A program made the position numbers and the translations under genes. From contig DAAN01000009.1 of the NCBI GenBank assembly GCA_001701135.1, forward strand, positions 1-64,000: 64,000 bases of DNA, written 5' to 3'. The first letter of the stretch is position 1. Each line of letters opens with the position of its first letter. This document shows, one piece after another, positions 26,497 through 35,364 of this stretch. The notes below the pieces were generated by a model, which worked only from the letters and a program-made list of their open reading frames with translations, did not search any database and was not told the DNA's origin. This DNA comes from Bacteroidales bacterium H3 (GTDB taxonomy: Bacteria > Bacteroidota > Bacteroidia > Bacteroidales > Muribaculaceae).

Positions 26497-27591
26497 ATGA
26501 AAATCGCAGCTCTGATTTCGGGTGGCGTAGACTCAGCCGTCGCAGTTCACAAACTTGTGGAGCAGGGTCATGACATCACTCTTTTCTATATACGCATCGG
26601 TCTTGACACAGGCGAGGGCGATTGCTCAGCCGAAGAGGATATTGAGATGTGCCGGGCAATTGCTCACCGTTATAGTCTTCCTTTCGAGGTGGTGTCGCTG
26701 CATCAGGAATACTGGGACAACGTGATGGAATATGCTCTCAACACCGTGCGTGCCGGCCTGACACCCAACCCCGACATCATGTGCAACCGCATGATCAAGT
26801 TCGGATTTTTTGAACAGCGCTGGGGACATGAGTTCGACCTCACTGCCACCGGCCACTATGCCACCACTGTCATCGGAGAGGATGGCCTTAAATATCTTGC
26901 CACGGCAGTTGATCCGGTAAAGGATCAGACCGATTTCCTCGCACGTATCACTTATGACCAGCTGCGTCACCTCACCTTCCCTATCGGCGATATGCCGAAG
27001 TCTCAGGTACGGGAAATCGCCGTGCGCGAGCATCTGCCCAACGCATTCCGCAAAGATTCACAAGGCATCTGTTTTCTCGGGAAGATTAATTACAATGACT
27101 TCCTGCGCCGCCATTTAGGTGAACGTCGCGGTCCGATTATCGAAATTGAAACCGGGCGAAAGATCGGTGTGCACAATGGCTACTGGTTCCACACCATCGG
27201 TCAGCGAAAGGGTCTGGGATTGAGCGGCGGTCCGTGGTATGTGGTGAAGAAAAACATCAGAGACAACGCCATTTATGTTTCGCGCGGCTATGACACCGAA
27301 AAGCAGTATGGACGTTCGCTCCTTCTCAAGGAACCGCTGTTCATCACACGCGACCCGTGGGAAGGACAAGAATGCGACCATCAGCTTATTAAATTCAAAA
27401 ACCGCCACTCTCCCGAATTTTTCGACGCAACCATCACCCGCATCCAGGATCCCAAAGATGATGCTGACACCTATCTCATCGAAACGGCCAAACCGGTGCA
27501 GGGTATAGCACCCGGTCAGTTTGGTGTGATTTATGATAATGACGCGCGAATCTGTCACGGGTCAGGGATTATTACACCCGACATCCAATAA
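26497..27591 (+). CDS. mnmA: tRNA 2-thiouridine(34) synthase
   Basis: Thiolates U34 of Lys, Glu and Gln tRNAs. The 364-residue protein has the PP-loop [13 protein letters not shown] at residues 5-17, the first catalytic cysteine Cys96 in [19 protein letters not shown], and the second Cys192 in [10 protein letters not shown]; the C-terminal half includes [15 protein letters not shown]. Bacteroidales often carry two divergent MnmA copies, and the absence of an extended N-terminal GxxxGGVDS variant here is compatible with either. Own promoter; followed by an intergenic region with three short tandem repeats. Confidence 0.93.
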   Translation: MKIAALISGGVDSAVAVHKLVEQGHDITLFYIRIGLDTGEGDCSAEEDIEMCRAIAHRYSLPFEVVSLHQEYWDNVMEYALNTVRAGLTPNPDIMCNRMIKFGFFEQRWGHEFDLTATGHYATTVIGEDGLKYLATAVDPVKDQTDFLARITYDQLRHLTFPIGDMPKSQVREIAVREHLPNAFRKDSQGICFLGKINYNDFLRRHLGERRGPIIEIETGRKIGVHNGYWFHTIGQRKGLGLSGGPWYVVKKNIRDNAIYVSRGYDTEKQYGRSLLLKEPLFITRDPWEGQECDHQLIKFKNRHSPEFFDATITRIQDPKDDADTYLIETAKPVQGIAPGQFGVIYDNDARICHGSGIITPDIQ

Positions 27592-27602
27592 ATCACACCA
27601 AA

Positions 27603-27671
27603 TATCTGTTATATAGGAAACGACCTATCTGCTATATAGAATACAACCTATCTGTTATATAGATTACGACC
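27603..27671 (+). repeat. three tandem 23-base repeats upstream of the DUF151 gene
   Basis: Units start at 27603, 27626 and 27649; each begins TATCTGTTATATAG (C for the second T-stretch base in unit 2) and ends ACGACC or ACAACC. They fill most of the 111 bases between mnmA and the next gene. The core CTGTTATATAG recurs at 56012-56022 in another small array. Confidence 0.85.
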
Positions 27672-27702
27672 TGAAATAATTTAGAACGGTTACTACAAAA
27701 CT

Positions 27703-28392
27703 ATGTTCGACGATAACTTTCCAAAAGGTTTCGGAAACCGGCGCGGCAACCGTGTGGAACTCCGAGTCATGGGCGTCAGCTACAGTCAGATCCAGTCGGG
27801 CGCCTATGCTCTCATTCTTGCGGAGGTGGGAGGTCCGATGCGTCTGCCGGTGGTGGTCGGAGGCATGGAAGCCCAGTCAATAGCCATAAAGCTCGAAGGA
27901 ATCACTCCGCCCCGCCCAATGACCCACGACCTTTTTGTGTCGCTGATGCAGGCTTATAACTTTCAGCTTGTCGACGCATTCATCTATAAATTCGAAGATG
28001 GTATCTTCTCTTCTGAACTGACCTTTATTGACAGTGCAGGGAAAGAGGTGCAACTCGATGCACGCACATCCGACGCCATTGCCATTGCCATGCGTTGCAA
28101 TGTGCCAATTTTCACTACCCGGAAAATTATCAACGAAACGGGATTCACCATGGAGACGGCCATGGATGCCGCTGATGCCGACAGGGCTGACGGTGCCGAC
28201 AAAAACGACTCTCCAGACACTCACAACCGCAACGCACTGATAAAGAAACTGAAATCTCTCCGTGACGCTCTTGCCAAAGCCATCGCCGACGAAGCTTACG
28301 AGGAAGCATCGCGTCTCACCCGCGAAATCAAAGATATGGAGGCACGCATAGCATCCATGCCGGAAGATAACAACACAGACAACAATGGATAA
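27703..28392 (+). CDS. bifunctional nuclease family (DUF151) protein with C-terminal UVR motif
   Basis: A 229-residue cytoplasmic protein. Residues ~15-140 are a DUF151 domain (YALILAEVGGPMRLPVVVGG, QSIAIKLEGITPPRPMTHDL, LDARTSDAIAIAMRCNVPIF), a family for which some members have nuclease activity in plants and mycobacteria-type bacteria show related folds. The C-terminal helix pair (LRDALAKAIADEAYEEASRL and TREIKDMEARI) is a UVR-type motif like that used by UvrB and UvrC to contact each other. The next gene overlaps its last 8 bases, suggesting coupling. Function in this phylum is unproven. Confidence 0.88.
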   Translation: MFDDNFPKGFGNRRGNRVELRVMGVSYSQIQSGAYALILAEVGGPMRLPVVVGGMEAQSIAIKLEGITPPRPMTHDLFVSLMQAYNFQLVDAFIYKFEDGIFSSELTFIDSAGKEVQLDARTSDAIAIAMRCNVPIFTTRKIINETGFTMETAMDAADADRADGADKNDSPDTHNRNALIKKLKSLRDALAKAIADEAYEEASRLTREIKDMEARIASMPEDNNTDNNG

Positions 28393-28813
28393 ACAAGCTA
28401 TCATTGACCGGGCCGTAGCATATAAAGCGTCCGGAAATTTTAATTGTGCCCAGGCGGTTGCCTGCGCCTTCGCCGACCGGCTTCAAGTCGATGCCGACAC
28501 TCTTTACAACAGCGGAAACGCTTTCGGACGCGGTATGGGCTGCATGCAAGCTACCTGTGGCGCTCTTGTAGGCGCAGGCATAGCGCTCGGATATGCTACC
28601 CACGACCGTCAGGCCGCAATGAAAGCGATGGCGGAAATCCACACACGTTTTCAGCAACAGAACGGCGCCACCATCTGCAGAGAACTCAAAGGGATAGGCA
28701 CCGGAAAACCACTTCGCTCATGTCCCGGCTGCGTTGCCGATGCCGCTTCATTCCTTGCCGACATTCTGGAAAACCGGGATAACATCACAAAAGAGCAGCC
28801 ACCTATTGTCTAA
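28385..28813 (+). CDS. C_GCAxxG_C_C family redox-type protein
   Basis: A 142-residue member of the C_GCAxxG_C_C family, named for its cysteine spacing. Visible here are FNCAQAVACAF, the core GMGCMQATCGALVGAGIALG and the C-terminal TICRELKG and LRSCPGCVADAASF. The conserved cysteines suggest a metal or redox centre, but no reaction is established. The gene overlaps the DUF151 gene by 8 bases (ATG inside the end of that gene), so the two are translationally coupled. It ends before a hairpin shared with fusA2. Confidence 0.9.
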   Translation: MDKQAIIDRAVAYKASGNFNCAQAVACAFADRLQVDADTLYNSGNAFGRGMGCMQATCGALVGAGIALGYATHDRQAAMKAMAEIHTRFQQQNGATICRELKGIGTGKPLRSCPGCVADAASFLADILENRDNITKEQPPIV

Positions 28814-28864
28814 GCAATCAGCTCACAAACATAGTGTCAAAGCTTCGCAAAGCATGAATTCCAT

Positions 28865-28910
28865 TATAAAGAGAAAAGCGTCACCTCGCGGCGACGCTTT
28901 TCTCTTTATA
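28865..28910. terminator. bidirectional terminator between the C_GCAxxG gene and fusA2
   Basis: 18-base perfect stem TATAAAGAGAAAAGCGTC / GACGCTTTTCTCTTTATA with a 10-base GC-rich loop, between two convergent genes. Confidence 0.85.
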
Positions 28911-28978
28911 GAACTTATTGATGGAGGAGCCGGGGTTAAGGCCCGGCGGAGAAGAAGTGCAAAGTTTGTACTGAGTGA

Positions 28979-31135
28979 TTACTCCTCGGTGTGCTTCTCG
29001 GCGTACTCTTTGAGCAGTTTCTCCTGGACATCGCCGGGGGTCAGCTCATAACCCGAGAATTTCATAGTGAACGACGAGCGGCCACCGGTGATGGAACTGA
29101 GGGCGGTGGAGTAGCTGGCCATCTCTTTGAGAGGCACTTTGGCCGAGATCTTCTCAAACCCGTTTTCCGACGACATGCCCATGATGATGGCACGACGTCC
29201 CTGCAGATCGCTCATGACATCGCCCATTACATCGGATGGAACCATCACGTCTACATCGTAGACAGGTTCGAGCACCTTGGGCGCCGCATTGCGGAATGCT
29301 TCTGAGAAAGCATTGCGGGCAGCCAGACGGAACGAGATTTCGTTGGAATCAACCGGGTGCATCTTGCCGTCGTAGATGCAGACACGCACGTCGCGGGCAT
29401 AGGAACCTGTGAGAGGACCCTGCTCCATGCGATCCATCAGGCCTTTCACAATTGCCGGGATAAAGCGTGCGTCGATCGCACCGCCGACAATGCAGTTGTG
29501 TACCACCAGCTTGCCTCCCCACGACAGCGGAATTTCCTGCGTGTCGCGGATACTCATCTTGTATTCCTGATTACCAAAACGATAAGTATCGGGGAGAGGC
29601 GAGCCTTCGGTGTACGGTTCGATAATTAGATGGACTTCGCCAAACTGTCCGGCACCGCCCGACTGCTTCTTGTGGCGATAGTCGGCGCGGGCAGCCTTTG
29701 TGATAGTCTCGCGGTAAGGAATCTTTGGTTCCTCGAAGATGATGGGAAGTTTGTCGTTGTTCTCCACACGCCATTTGAGGGTACGCAGGTGGAATTCACC
29801 CTGTCCTTTGAGAAGAACCTGTTTCAGTTCTTTCGACTGCTCGATAACCCATGTGGGGTCCTCCTCGTGCATACGGGTAAGAATGCCGGAGAGCTTCTCG
29901 GCATCGCTTTCAGTAACGGGACGGACGGCGCGGATATATTTAGGTTCGGGATAGCGGATGAAGTTGAATGCGATGTCACACCCCTTTTCGTCAAGGGTGT
30001 TGCCGGTGCGCACATCTTTCAGTTTGACAGTTGCGCCGATGTCGCCTGCACAGAGTTTGTCGACAGGGGTCTTGATCTGACCGCAGACACAGAAAATCTG
30101 GGCCAAGCGTTCTTTGCCGCCACGGGTAATGTTGTCGAGGTCGACGCCCGGGGTGAGGGTGCCGGACATTACTTTGAAATACTGAACCTCGCCAATGTGC
30201 GGCTCCACAGTGGTCTTGAACATATAGATGCTGAGCGGACCGGCGCTGTCGGGGGCGACAGCATCGCCTGCGGTATCGACCGGCGCGGGCATATCCTCAA
30301 CGAAAGGCACCACATTGCCCAGGAATTCCATCATGCGGCGCACACCCATATCCTTGAGTGCGGAAACACAGAATACGGGGTAAATCGACCGGTCGATCAG
30401 GCCTTTGCGGATACCCTCGCGCATTTCATCTTCGGTGAGATGCCCCTGATCGAAGAATTTTTCCATCAGAGTCTCGTCGTTTTCAGCGGCTGCTTCCACG
30501 AGAGCCTGATGCAGTTCCTGTGCTCGTTCGGCTTCTTCGGCGGGAATCTCCTCGATTGTAGGCACACCACCTTCGGGTCCCCATGAATATTTCTTCATGA
30601 GAAGCACGTCGATCATGGCGTTGAATCCGGGTCCGCACTGCAGAGGGTACTGAATGGGCACAACTCTGGGACCGAAAATCTCTTTCATCTGCTCGATGAC
30701 ATTCTCGTAGTCGGCTTTTTCGCCGTCGAGCTGGTTCATCGCGAAGATGACAGGTTTTTTCAGACTCTGGGTGGTGCGGAAAATGTTCTGGGTGCCCACT
30801 TCCACGCCATACTGGGCGTCGATGACGATAACACCAGTGTCGGTGACGTTGAGAGCGGTGACTGCGTTACCAACAAAGTCATCGGCTCCGGGGCAGTCAA
30901 TCACGTTGAGTTTCTTGTTGAGGAATTCTGCGTAGAAGATAGTGGAGAAAACCGAATAGCCATACTCCTTTTCTACGGGGAAATAGTCCGATACGGTGTT
31001 TTTGGCCTCTACGGTGCCGCGGCGTTTTATCACTCCACACTCGTAGAGCATAGCTTCAGCGAGTGTGGTTTTTCCCGAGCCCTTGCTTCCGAGCAAGGAG
31101 ATGTTTTTGATTTCGTTAGTTTGGTAAACCTTCAT
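28979..31135 (-). CDS. fusA2: EF-G paralogue lacking the catalytic histidine (EF-G2 type)
   Basis: A 718-residue elongation factor G homologue with all five domains, but with a divergent GTPase centre. The P-loop is GSKGSGKT (16-23) rather than GHIDAGKT; switch II reads DCPGADD (80-86) with Ala84 where EF-G has the catalytic His of DTPGH; the G4 motif is NQLD (134-137) for NKMD. This matches the Bacteroides EF-G2 reported to support translocation without GTP hydrolysis and to be needed for gut colonisation and starvation fitness. The canonical fusA is not in this window. A promoter at 31177-31207 fits; induction under carbon limitation is known in Bacteroides, but no regulator site is identified here. 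Confidence 0.93.
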   Translation of the reverse strand: MKVYQTNEIKNISLLGSKGSGKTTLAEAMLYECGVIKRRGTVEAKNTVSDYFPVEKEYGYSVFSTIFYAEFLNKKLNVIDCPGADDFVGNAVTALNVTDTGVIVIDAQYGVEVGTQNIFRTTQSLKKPVIFAMNQLDGEKADYENVIEQMKEIFGPRVVPIQYPLQCGPGFNAMIDVLLMKKYSWGPEGGVPTIEEIPAEEAERAQELHQALVEAAAENDETLMEKFFDQGHLTEDEMREGIRKGLIDRSIYPVFCVSALKDMGVRRMMEFLGNVVPFVEDMPAPVDTAGDAVAPDSAGPLSIYMFKTTVEPHIGEVQYFKVMSGTLTPGVDLDNITRGGKERLAQIFCVCGQIKTPVDKLCAGDIGATVKLKDVRTGNTLDEKGCDIAFNFIRYPEPKYIRAVRPVTESDAEKLSGILTRMHEEDPTWVIEQSKELKQVLLKGQGEFHLRTLKWRVENNDKLPIIFEEPKIPYRETITKAARADYRHKKQSGGAGQFGEVHLIIEPYTEGSPLPDTYRFGNQEYKMSIRDTQEIPLSWGGKLVVHNCIVGGAIDARFIPAIVKGLMDRMEQGPLTGSYARDVRVCIYDGKMHPVDSNEISFRLAARNAFSEAFRNAAPKVLEPVYDVDVMVPSDVMGDVMSDLQGRRAIIMGMSSENGFEKISAKVPLKEMASYSTALSSITGGRSSFTMKFSGYELTPGDVQEKLLKEYAEKHTEE

Positions 31136-31176
31136 GGTAATCAGGTGTTATGTGAGGTGTTGTTTTTTTGTCGCCC

Positions 31177-31207
31177 TAAATTTAGAAATTAAATTCCCTA
31201 CTGTCAA
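31177..31207 (-). promoter_or_regulatory. fusA2 promoter
   Basis: On the minus strand TTG (31207-31205), a 20-base spacer and TAAATTTA (31184-31177), a one-base departure from TAnnTTTG. The leader to the ATG at 31135 is about 37 bases. Confidence 0.55.
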
Positions 31208-31266
31208 CATACAATCGTATGTTACACAACATATTTCGTTAAAAAACATCAATCGGAGGCGAGATT

Positions 31267-31296
31267 TTGACATAAGGCGGAAATTTAGTAACTTTG
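31267..31296 (+). promoter_or_regulatory. lon promoter
   Basis: TTG (31267-31269), 19-base spacer, TAACTTTG (31289-31296); leader of about 35 bases. No CIRCE- or heat-shock-type element was recognised. Confidence 0.75.
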
Positions 31297-31336
31297 CACC
31301 CGCTTTTGCATAACCGGCTCCCGAGGCCTTTGAATT

Positions 31337-33721
31337 ATGGATAAAGAACCTCAGATAATTTCCATGGGGCGTATCGACATCAGCGAATCAGGGAAATTCG
31401 CTGCGCCCCGTCTCGACTCCCTGCCAATATTGGCCACCCGCAATCTCGTGCTTTTCCCCGAAGTCGCCATCCCGGTGGCTCTGGTGCGCGAATCGGCGCT
31501 GGCGGTTGCCACCATGGCGCGTGACACCAAAACAACCATAGGGCTTTGCTGTCAGACTGATCCCGACAAAGAAAACCCGCATTGCGCCGCCGATGTGGCT
31601 CAGCATGGTGTGTTCGTGCAGGTTCTGGACATTTTCGACCTGCCCGACGGATCGAAATCTGCCTTTATCCGTTCCACAGGCAAATTCCGTGTCAAAGGCG
31701 ACGCTGCAGCTCCCTTAGCTGCGACGCCCTATTTCTCGCTCATAGTAGCGCGTTCATCTGAAAAAAAAGAATCGGATCCTGATTCCAACAAGGTCTTGAA
31801 GGATCTTATAATGAGCGTTCTTAAGGAGTTCTGCGAGACAGCAAATGTTCCCCACCTTAAATATGAGCTGTTCTCATCAATCGATTCATTCTCATTACTG
31901 GTGAACACGCTCTGCACCCAGCTTCCTTTCGAACTCTCCGACAAAATGGAATTCTTGCGGGCTTCGTCGATTGAGACACGCGCCAACAGGCTATTTCACA
32001 ACCTGCAGATCGAGCTTGCCAAACTCAACGTAATTCGCAAAATCATGGAGACTACCAACGCCGAGCTTAGTCAGGATCAGCGGGAGGCTTTCATGCGCCG
32101 GCAGATTGATGTGATGCAGCGTGAACTCTATGGCGATGTCGACGATGTGGAACAGCTAAATGCCCGGGCAGCCGAAATTGAGCTTCCCGACTATGTCAGC
32201 GCAGCCTTTGAAAAGGGGTTGTCACAGATGCGTAGAATCAACCCGTCGGTTCCCGACTATTCGGTAATCTACAATTATCTGACCACTATCCTTGATCTCC
32301 CCTGGAACACGGCCTCTCCCCTCTCGACATCTTTCCCTGAGGCCAAGGAAATACTTGATTCGGGGCACTACGGCATGGAGAAAGTGAAGCAGCGCGTCAT
32401 CGAACAGGTAGCGGTTACAATGTCCCGCCCCGACAACAAAGCTCCCATCCTTTGTCTGGTCGGTGCTCCCGGCGTGGGCAAGACTTCACTCGGCGAGTCG
32501 GTAGCCAAAGCTCTCGGTCGCAATTATCAGCGCATCTCGCTTGGCGGCGTCTCCGACGAAGCGGAAATCCGAGGCCACCGGCGCACTTATATAGGAGCTA
32601 TGCCCGGCCGCTTTATCGATGCAATCCGCAAAGCCGGCACTTCCAATCCAGTCATTCTCCTCGATGAAATTGACAAGCTTTCGAAAGATATAAAAGGTGA
32701 CCCGGGCGCGGCTCTGCTCGAAGTGCTTGACCCGGAGCAAAACTGCCATTTTCATGACAACTTCATAGATCTGGATTTCGATCTCTCAAAGGTGCTGTTC
32801 ATCGCCACCGCAAACTCACTCGACACAGTGCCGCGTCCTTTGCTCGACCGCATGGAGGTGGTCGAGGTGCCGGGATACCTTCTTGAGGAGAAAATCGAAA
32901 TTGCACAACGTCACCTTACCAACCGGGTTGAGCAAGCAGCAGGTCTGCCCGAGCATTCCCTGTCATTCTCCCCCGAGGCTATCACACATATAATAGAAGG
33001 ATACACCAGCGAAAGCGGCGTACGCCAGCTTGAAAAACAGATGGCATCCATCGCCCGCAAACTCCTTGTTAAAAAAATGACAGGCGAGAATCCCACACTT
33101 GCGGTAACGACCAAAGAACAGGTCGAGGAGCTGCTGGGTGTGGTCAGATTCACACCTCAGCGCTATGAGACTCTCTCGGTGCCCGGTGTTGTCACCGGAT
33201 TGGCCTGGACACAGCACGGAGGCGAAATACTTTTTATCGAGTCATCGCTTTCAGAAGGCAAGGGAGAAAAACTCACGCTGACCGGCAATCTTGGAGATGT
33301 GATGAAGGAATCCGCCACGATAGCCTTACAGTATGTTAAGGCTCATGCGGCTGAAATTGGCATCGAACACTCAAAATTCACAGAAAACAATCTTCACATC
33401 CACGTACCCGAAGGTGCCGTGCCCAAAGATGGACCATCGGCAGGTATCACCATGGCCGTTTCGATAGCATCGACATTTACAGGTAGAATGGTGCGTCCGC
33501 GTCTGGCCATGACAGGCGAGATTACACTCCGCGGCAAAGTGATGCCCGTGGGTGGAATCAAAGAGAAAATCCTCGCAGCACGCCGTGCCGGCATTACCGA
33601 TATCATAATTTGCGAAGAGAACCGCAAGGATATTGCTGAGATCGAACAGCGATACATCAGCGGCATTGCATTCCACTACGTCACAACCGTGGATCAGGTT
33701 CTCGCTATAGCCTTACAGTAA
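31337..33721 (+). CDS. lon: ATP-dependent endopeptidase La
   Basis: LonA protease of 794 residues for damaged and regulatory proteins. N-terminal substrate domain (~30-240, LPILATRNLVLFPEVAIPVAL), coiled region (RRQIDVMQRELYG), AAA+ module with Walker A GAPGVGKTS near 376 and Walker B VILLDEIDKLS near 440, then the peptidase with catalytic Ser701 in KDGPSAGITMA and the partner Lys near 744 in GGIKEKILAARRAG. Length is normal. It is transcribed alone, between fusA2 (divergent) and lptB (convergent). Confidence 0.97.
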   Translation: MDKEPQIISMGRIDISESGKFAAPRLDSLPILATRNLVLFPEVAIPVALVRESALAVATMARDTKTTIGLCCQTDPDKENPHCAADVAQHGVFVQVLDIFDLPDGSKSAFIRSTGKFRVKGDAAAPLAATPYFSLIVARSSEKKESDPDSNKVLKDLIMSVLKEFCETANVPHLKYELFSSIDSFSLLVNTLCTQLPFELSDKMEFLRASSIETRANRLFHNLQIELAKLNVIRKIMETTNAELSQDQREAFMRRQIDVMQRELYGDVDDVEQLNARAAEIELPDYVSAAFEKGLSQMRRINPSVPDYSVIYNYLTTILDLPWNTASPLSTSFPEAKEILDSGHYGMEKVKQRVIEQVAVTMSRPDNKAPILCLVGAPGVGKTSLGESVAKALGRNYQRISLGGVSDEAEIRGHRRTYIGAMPGRFIDAIRKAGTSNPVILLDEIDKLSKDIKGDPGAALLEVLDPEQNCHFHDNFIDLDFDLSKVLFIATANSLDTVPRPLLDRMEVVEVPGYLLEEKIEIAQRHLTNRVEQAAGLPEHSLSFSPEAITHIIEGYTSESGVRQLEKQMASIARKLLVKKMTGENPTLAVTTKEQVEELLGVVRFTPQRYETLSVPGVVTGLAWTQHGGEILFIESSLSEGKGEKLTLTGNLGDVMKESATIALQYVKAHAAEIGIEHSKFTENNLHIHVPEGAVPKDGPSAGITMAVSIASTFTGRMVRPRLAMTGEITLRGKVMPVGGIKEKILAARRAGITDIIICEENRKDIAEIEQRYISGIAFHYVTTVDQVLAIALQ

Positions 33722-33722
33722 T

Positions 33723-33798
33723 ATTACCAGGACTCTGCAAAAATAATAAGGTATCGCAGATATAATCAGGAGTCTGCGAATGTAATCAGGAGTCTGCG
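33723..33798. repeat. degenerate ~20-base tandem repeat between lon and lptB
   Basis: Two units at 33763-33782 and 33783-33802 share the identical 16-mer TAATCAGGAGTCTGCG; two weaker copies precede them at about 33725 (TACCAGGACTCTGC) and 33744 (TAATAAGGTATCGC), keeping a period of about 20. The last copy covers the lptB stop codon. Confidence 0.75.
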
Positions 33799-34601
33799 GT
33801 AGCGGTCGCTGTGGATGCTTCGGCAGCCTTGCTTGCTTCGTTGGCGCGGGAATCGAATTTTTTGCGGTAGAAAATGAAGCTGCGTCCGAGATATTTCTCC
33901 CGAACCACGGGATTCTCGGCAAGTTCCTCCGACGTGCCCTGAAACAGTATCTTTCCTTCAAACAGAAGATATGCGCGGTCGGTGATGCGAAGCGTCTCCT
34001 GGGCGTTGTGATCAGTGATGAGAATGCCTATATTCTTCTCTTTCAGGTGGTATACCACCTCCTGGATATCCTCGACAGCGATGGGGTCTACGCCGGCAAA
34101 AGGCTCGTCGAGCATGATGAACTTAGGGTTGATGGCCAGACAGCGGGCTATCTCGGTGCGTCGGCGTTCTCCTCCCGAAAGCTGGTCTCCGAGATTTTTG
34201 CGCACTTTGTGAAGATTGAACTCGCTGATAAGGGTCTCAAGTTTTTCGCGTTGCTCCTCTTTAGTCATGCCGGTCATCTCGAGGATTGACCTGATATTGT
34301 TTTCAACCGACATCTTGCGGAAGACCGACGCCTCCTGCGCAAGATAGCCGATGCCGTTCTGGGCGCGTTTGTAAACCGGATATTTCGTAATATCCTTGTC
34401 GTTGAGAAAAATGCGACCCTCGTTGGGAGTGACCAGACCGGTAGTCATATAGAAAGTTGTGGTTTTGCCGGCTCCGTTTGGACCGAGAAGACCTACGATT
34501 TCGCCCTGCGTCACGTCGATCGACACGTGGTTGGCCACAGTGCGGCTGCCATATTTCTTGACTAAGTTTTCGGTGCGAAGCACCATTTTGTCTTGCTCCA
34601 T
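33786..34601 (-). CDS. lptB: lipopolysaccharide export ABC ATPase
   Basis: ATPase of the LptBFG machine that extracts LPS from the inner membrane. The 271-residue protein has Walker [10 protein letters not shown] (near 38), Q-loop TGLVT..., signature [13 protein letters not shown] (near 140), Walker [18 protein letters not shown] and the His switch ITDHN. A ~30-residue Ala/Ser/Thr-rich tail ([12 protein letters not shown]) extends beyond the usual ~240-residue LptB and overlaps the tandem repeat downstream. The gene follows udk by 5 bases on the same strand, so the two are one transcript. lptF/G are not nearby. Confidence 0.93.
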   Translation of the reverse strand: MEQDKMVLRTENLVKKYGSRTVANHVSIDVTQGEIVGLLGPNGAGKTTTFYMTTGLVTPNEGRIFLNDKDITKYPVYKRAQNGIGYLAQEASVFRKMSVENNIRSILEMTGMTKEEQREKLETLISEFNLHKVRKNLGDQLSGGERRRTEIARCLAINPKFIMLDEPFAGVDPIAVEDIQEVVYHLKEKNIGILITDHNAQETLRITDRAYLLFEGKILFQGTSEELAENPVVREKYLGRSFIFYRKKFDSRANEASKAAEASTATATADS

Positions 34602-34606
34602 TTAGA

Positions 34607-35242
34607 TTACTTGTTACACTTACATTCACGGGCCTTTCGCAGACGCCCTTCGATGTAGTCGGTCAGCAGCCCTATGGCCACGGAATTGGTGCCACCCTGA
34701 GGTATAATCAGGTCGGCATAATGCTTGCATGGCTCGATATAGCGGTTGTGCATAGGTTTGAGCACTTCCTCGTAACGGTCGATTACCATCTGTGGCGTGC
34801 GGCCGCGCTCAATGCAGTCGCGTGCGATGACACGGATCAGGCGGTCGTCGGCATCGGCGTCGACAAAGCACTTGACATCCATCATTTGTCGCATCACAGG
34901 ATCGGCAAGCACAAGAATACCCTCTACTATCACCACGTCGGTTGGCCTTACCGTCACGGTCTCTTTCTGGCGGGTACAGGTGAGATAGCTGTAGGTGGGC
35001 ATCTCAATGGTCTGGCCAGCCTTGAGCAGACGCAGATGCTCGGCAAGCAACGACCATTCGATGGCTGCCGGTTCGTCGAAATTGATTTTGCTGCGCTCCT
35101 CGGGAGGCACATGCGACGAGTCCTTGTAATAGGAATCCTGCGGAATCACTACCACCTCCCCTTTCGGGAAACTGGCCATAATTTTATTGACAACAGTAGT
35201 TTTGCCTGAGCCGGTGCCTCCGGCAATACCTATGATGAGCAT
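34607..35242 (-). CDS. udk: uridine kinase
   Basis: Pyrimidine-salvage enzyme phosphorylating uridine and cytidine. The 211-residue protein has the P-loop GIAGGTGSGKTT at residues 5-16, IPQDSYYKD, NFDEPAAIEWSLL, and VIVEGILVLADP, all typical of Udk. Length is normal. It is the first gene of the udk-lptB unit; the upstream 122 bases are shared with the divergent mlaE gene and hold a TAATTTCG-like -7 variant on this strand near 35280. Confidence 0.96.
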   Translation of the reverse strand: MLIIGIAGGTGSGKTTVVNKIMASFPKGEVVVIPQDSYYKDSSHVPPEERSKINFDEPAAIEWSLLAEHLRLLKAGQTIEMPTYSYLTCTRQKETVTVRPTDVVIVEGILVLADPVMRQMMDVKCFVDADADDRLIRVIARDCIERGRTPQMVIDRYEEVLKPMHNRYIEPCKHYADLIIPQGGTNSVAIGLLTDYIEGRLRKARECKCNK

Positions 35243-35315
35243 CGGGTGTTAGTATAAAGGGTATATTTTGATGGCGAAATTACGAAATTTTTGTGGGATA
35301 TTCACTCCGGAGACC

Positions 35316-35343
35316 TATTTTTGTGGAAATTTTCTTAACTTTG
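35316..35343 (+). promoter_or_regulatory. two -7 boxes upstream of mlaE
   Basis: TATTTTTG (35316-35323) and TAACTTTG (35336-35343) lie 20 bases apart; either could direct mlaE, with starts near 35329 and 35349, the latter giving a leader of only ~16 bases. Confidence 0.6.
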
Positions 35344-35364
35344 TAGTTCAAAATCTGCATTCCA

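Noticed and set aside
27603..27671. CRISPR array
   Set aside because: The 23-base units are directly adjacent with no variable spacers and no cas genes nearby.
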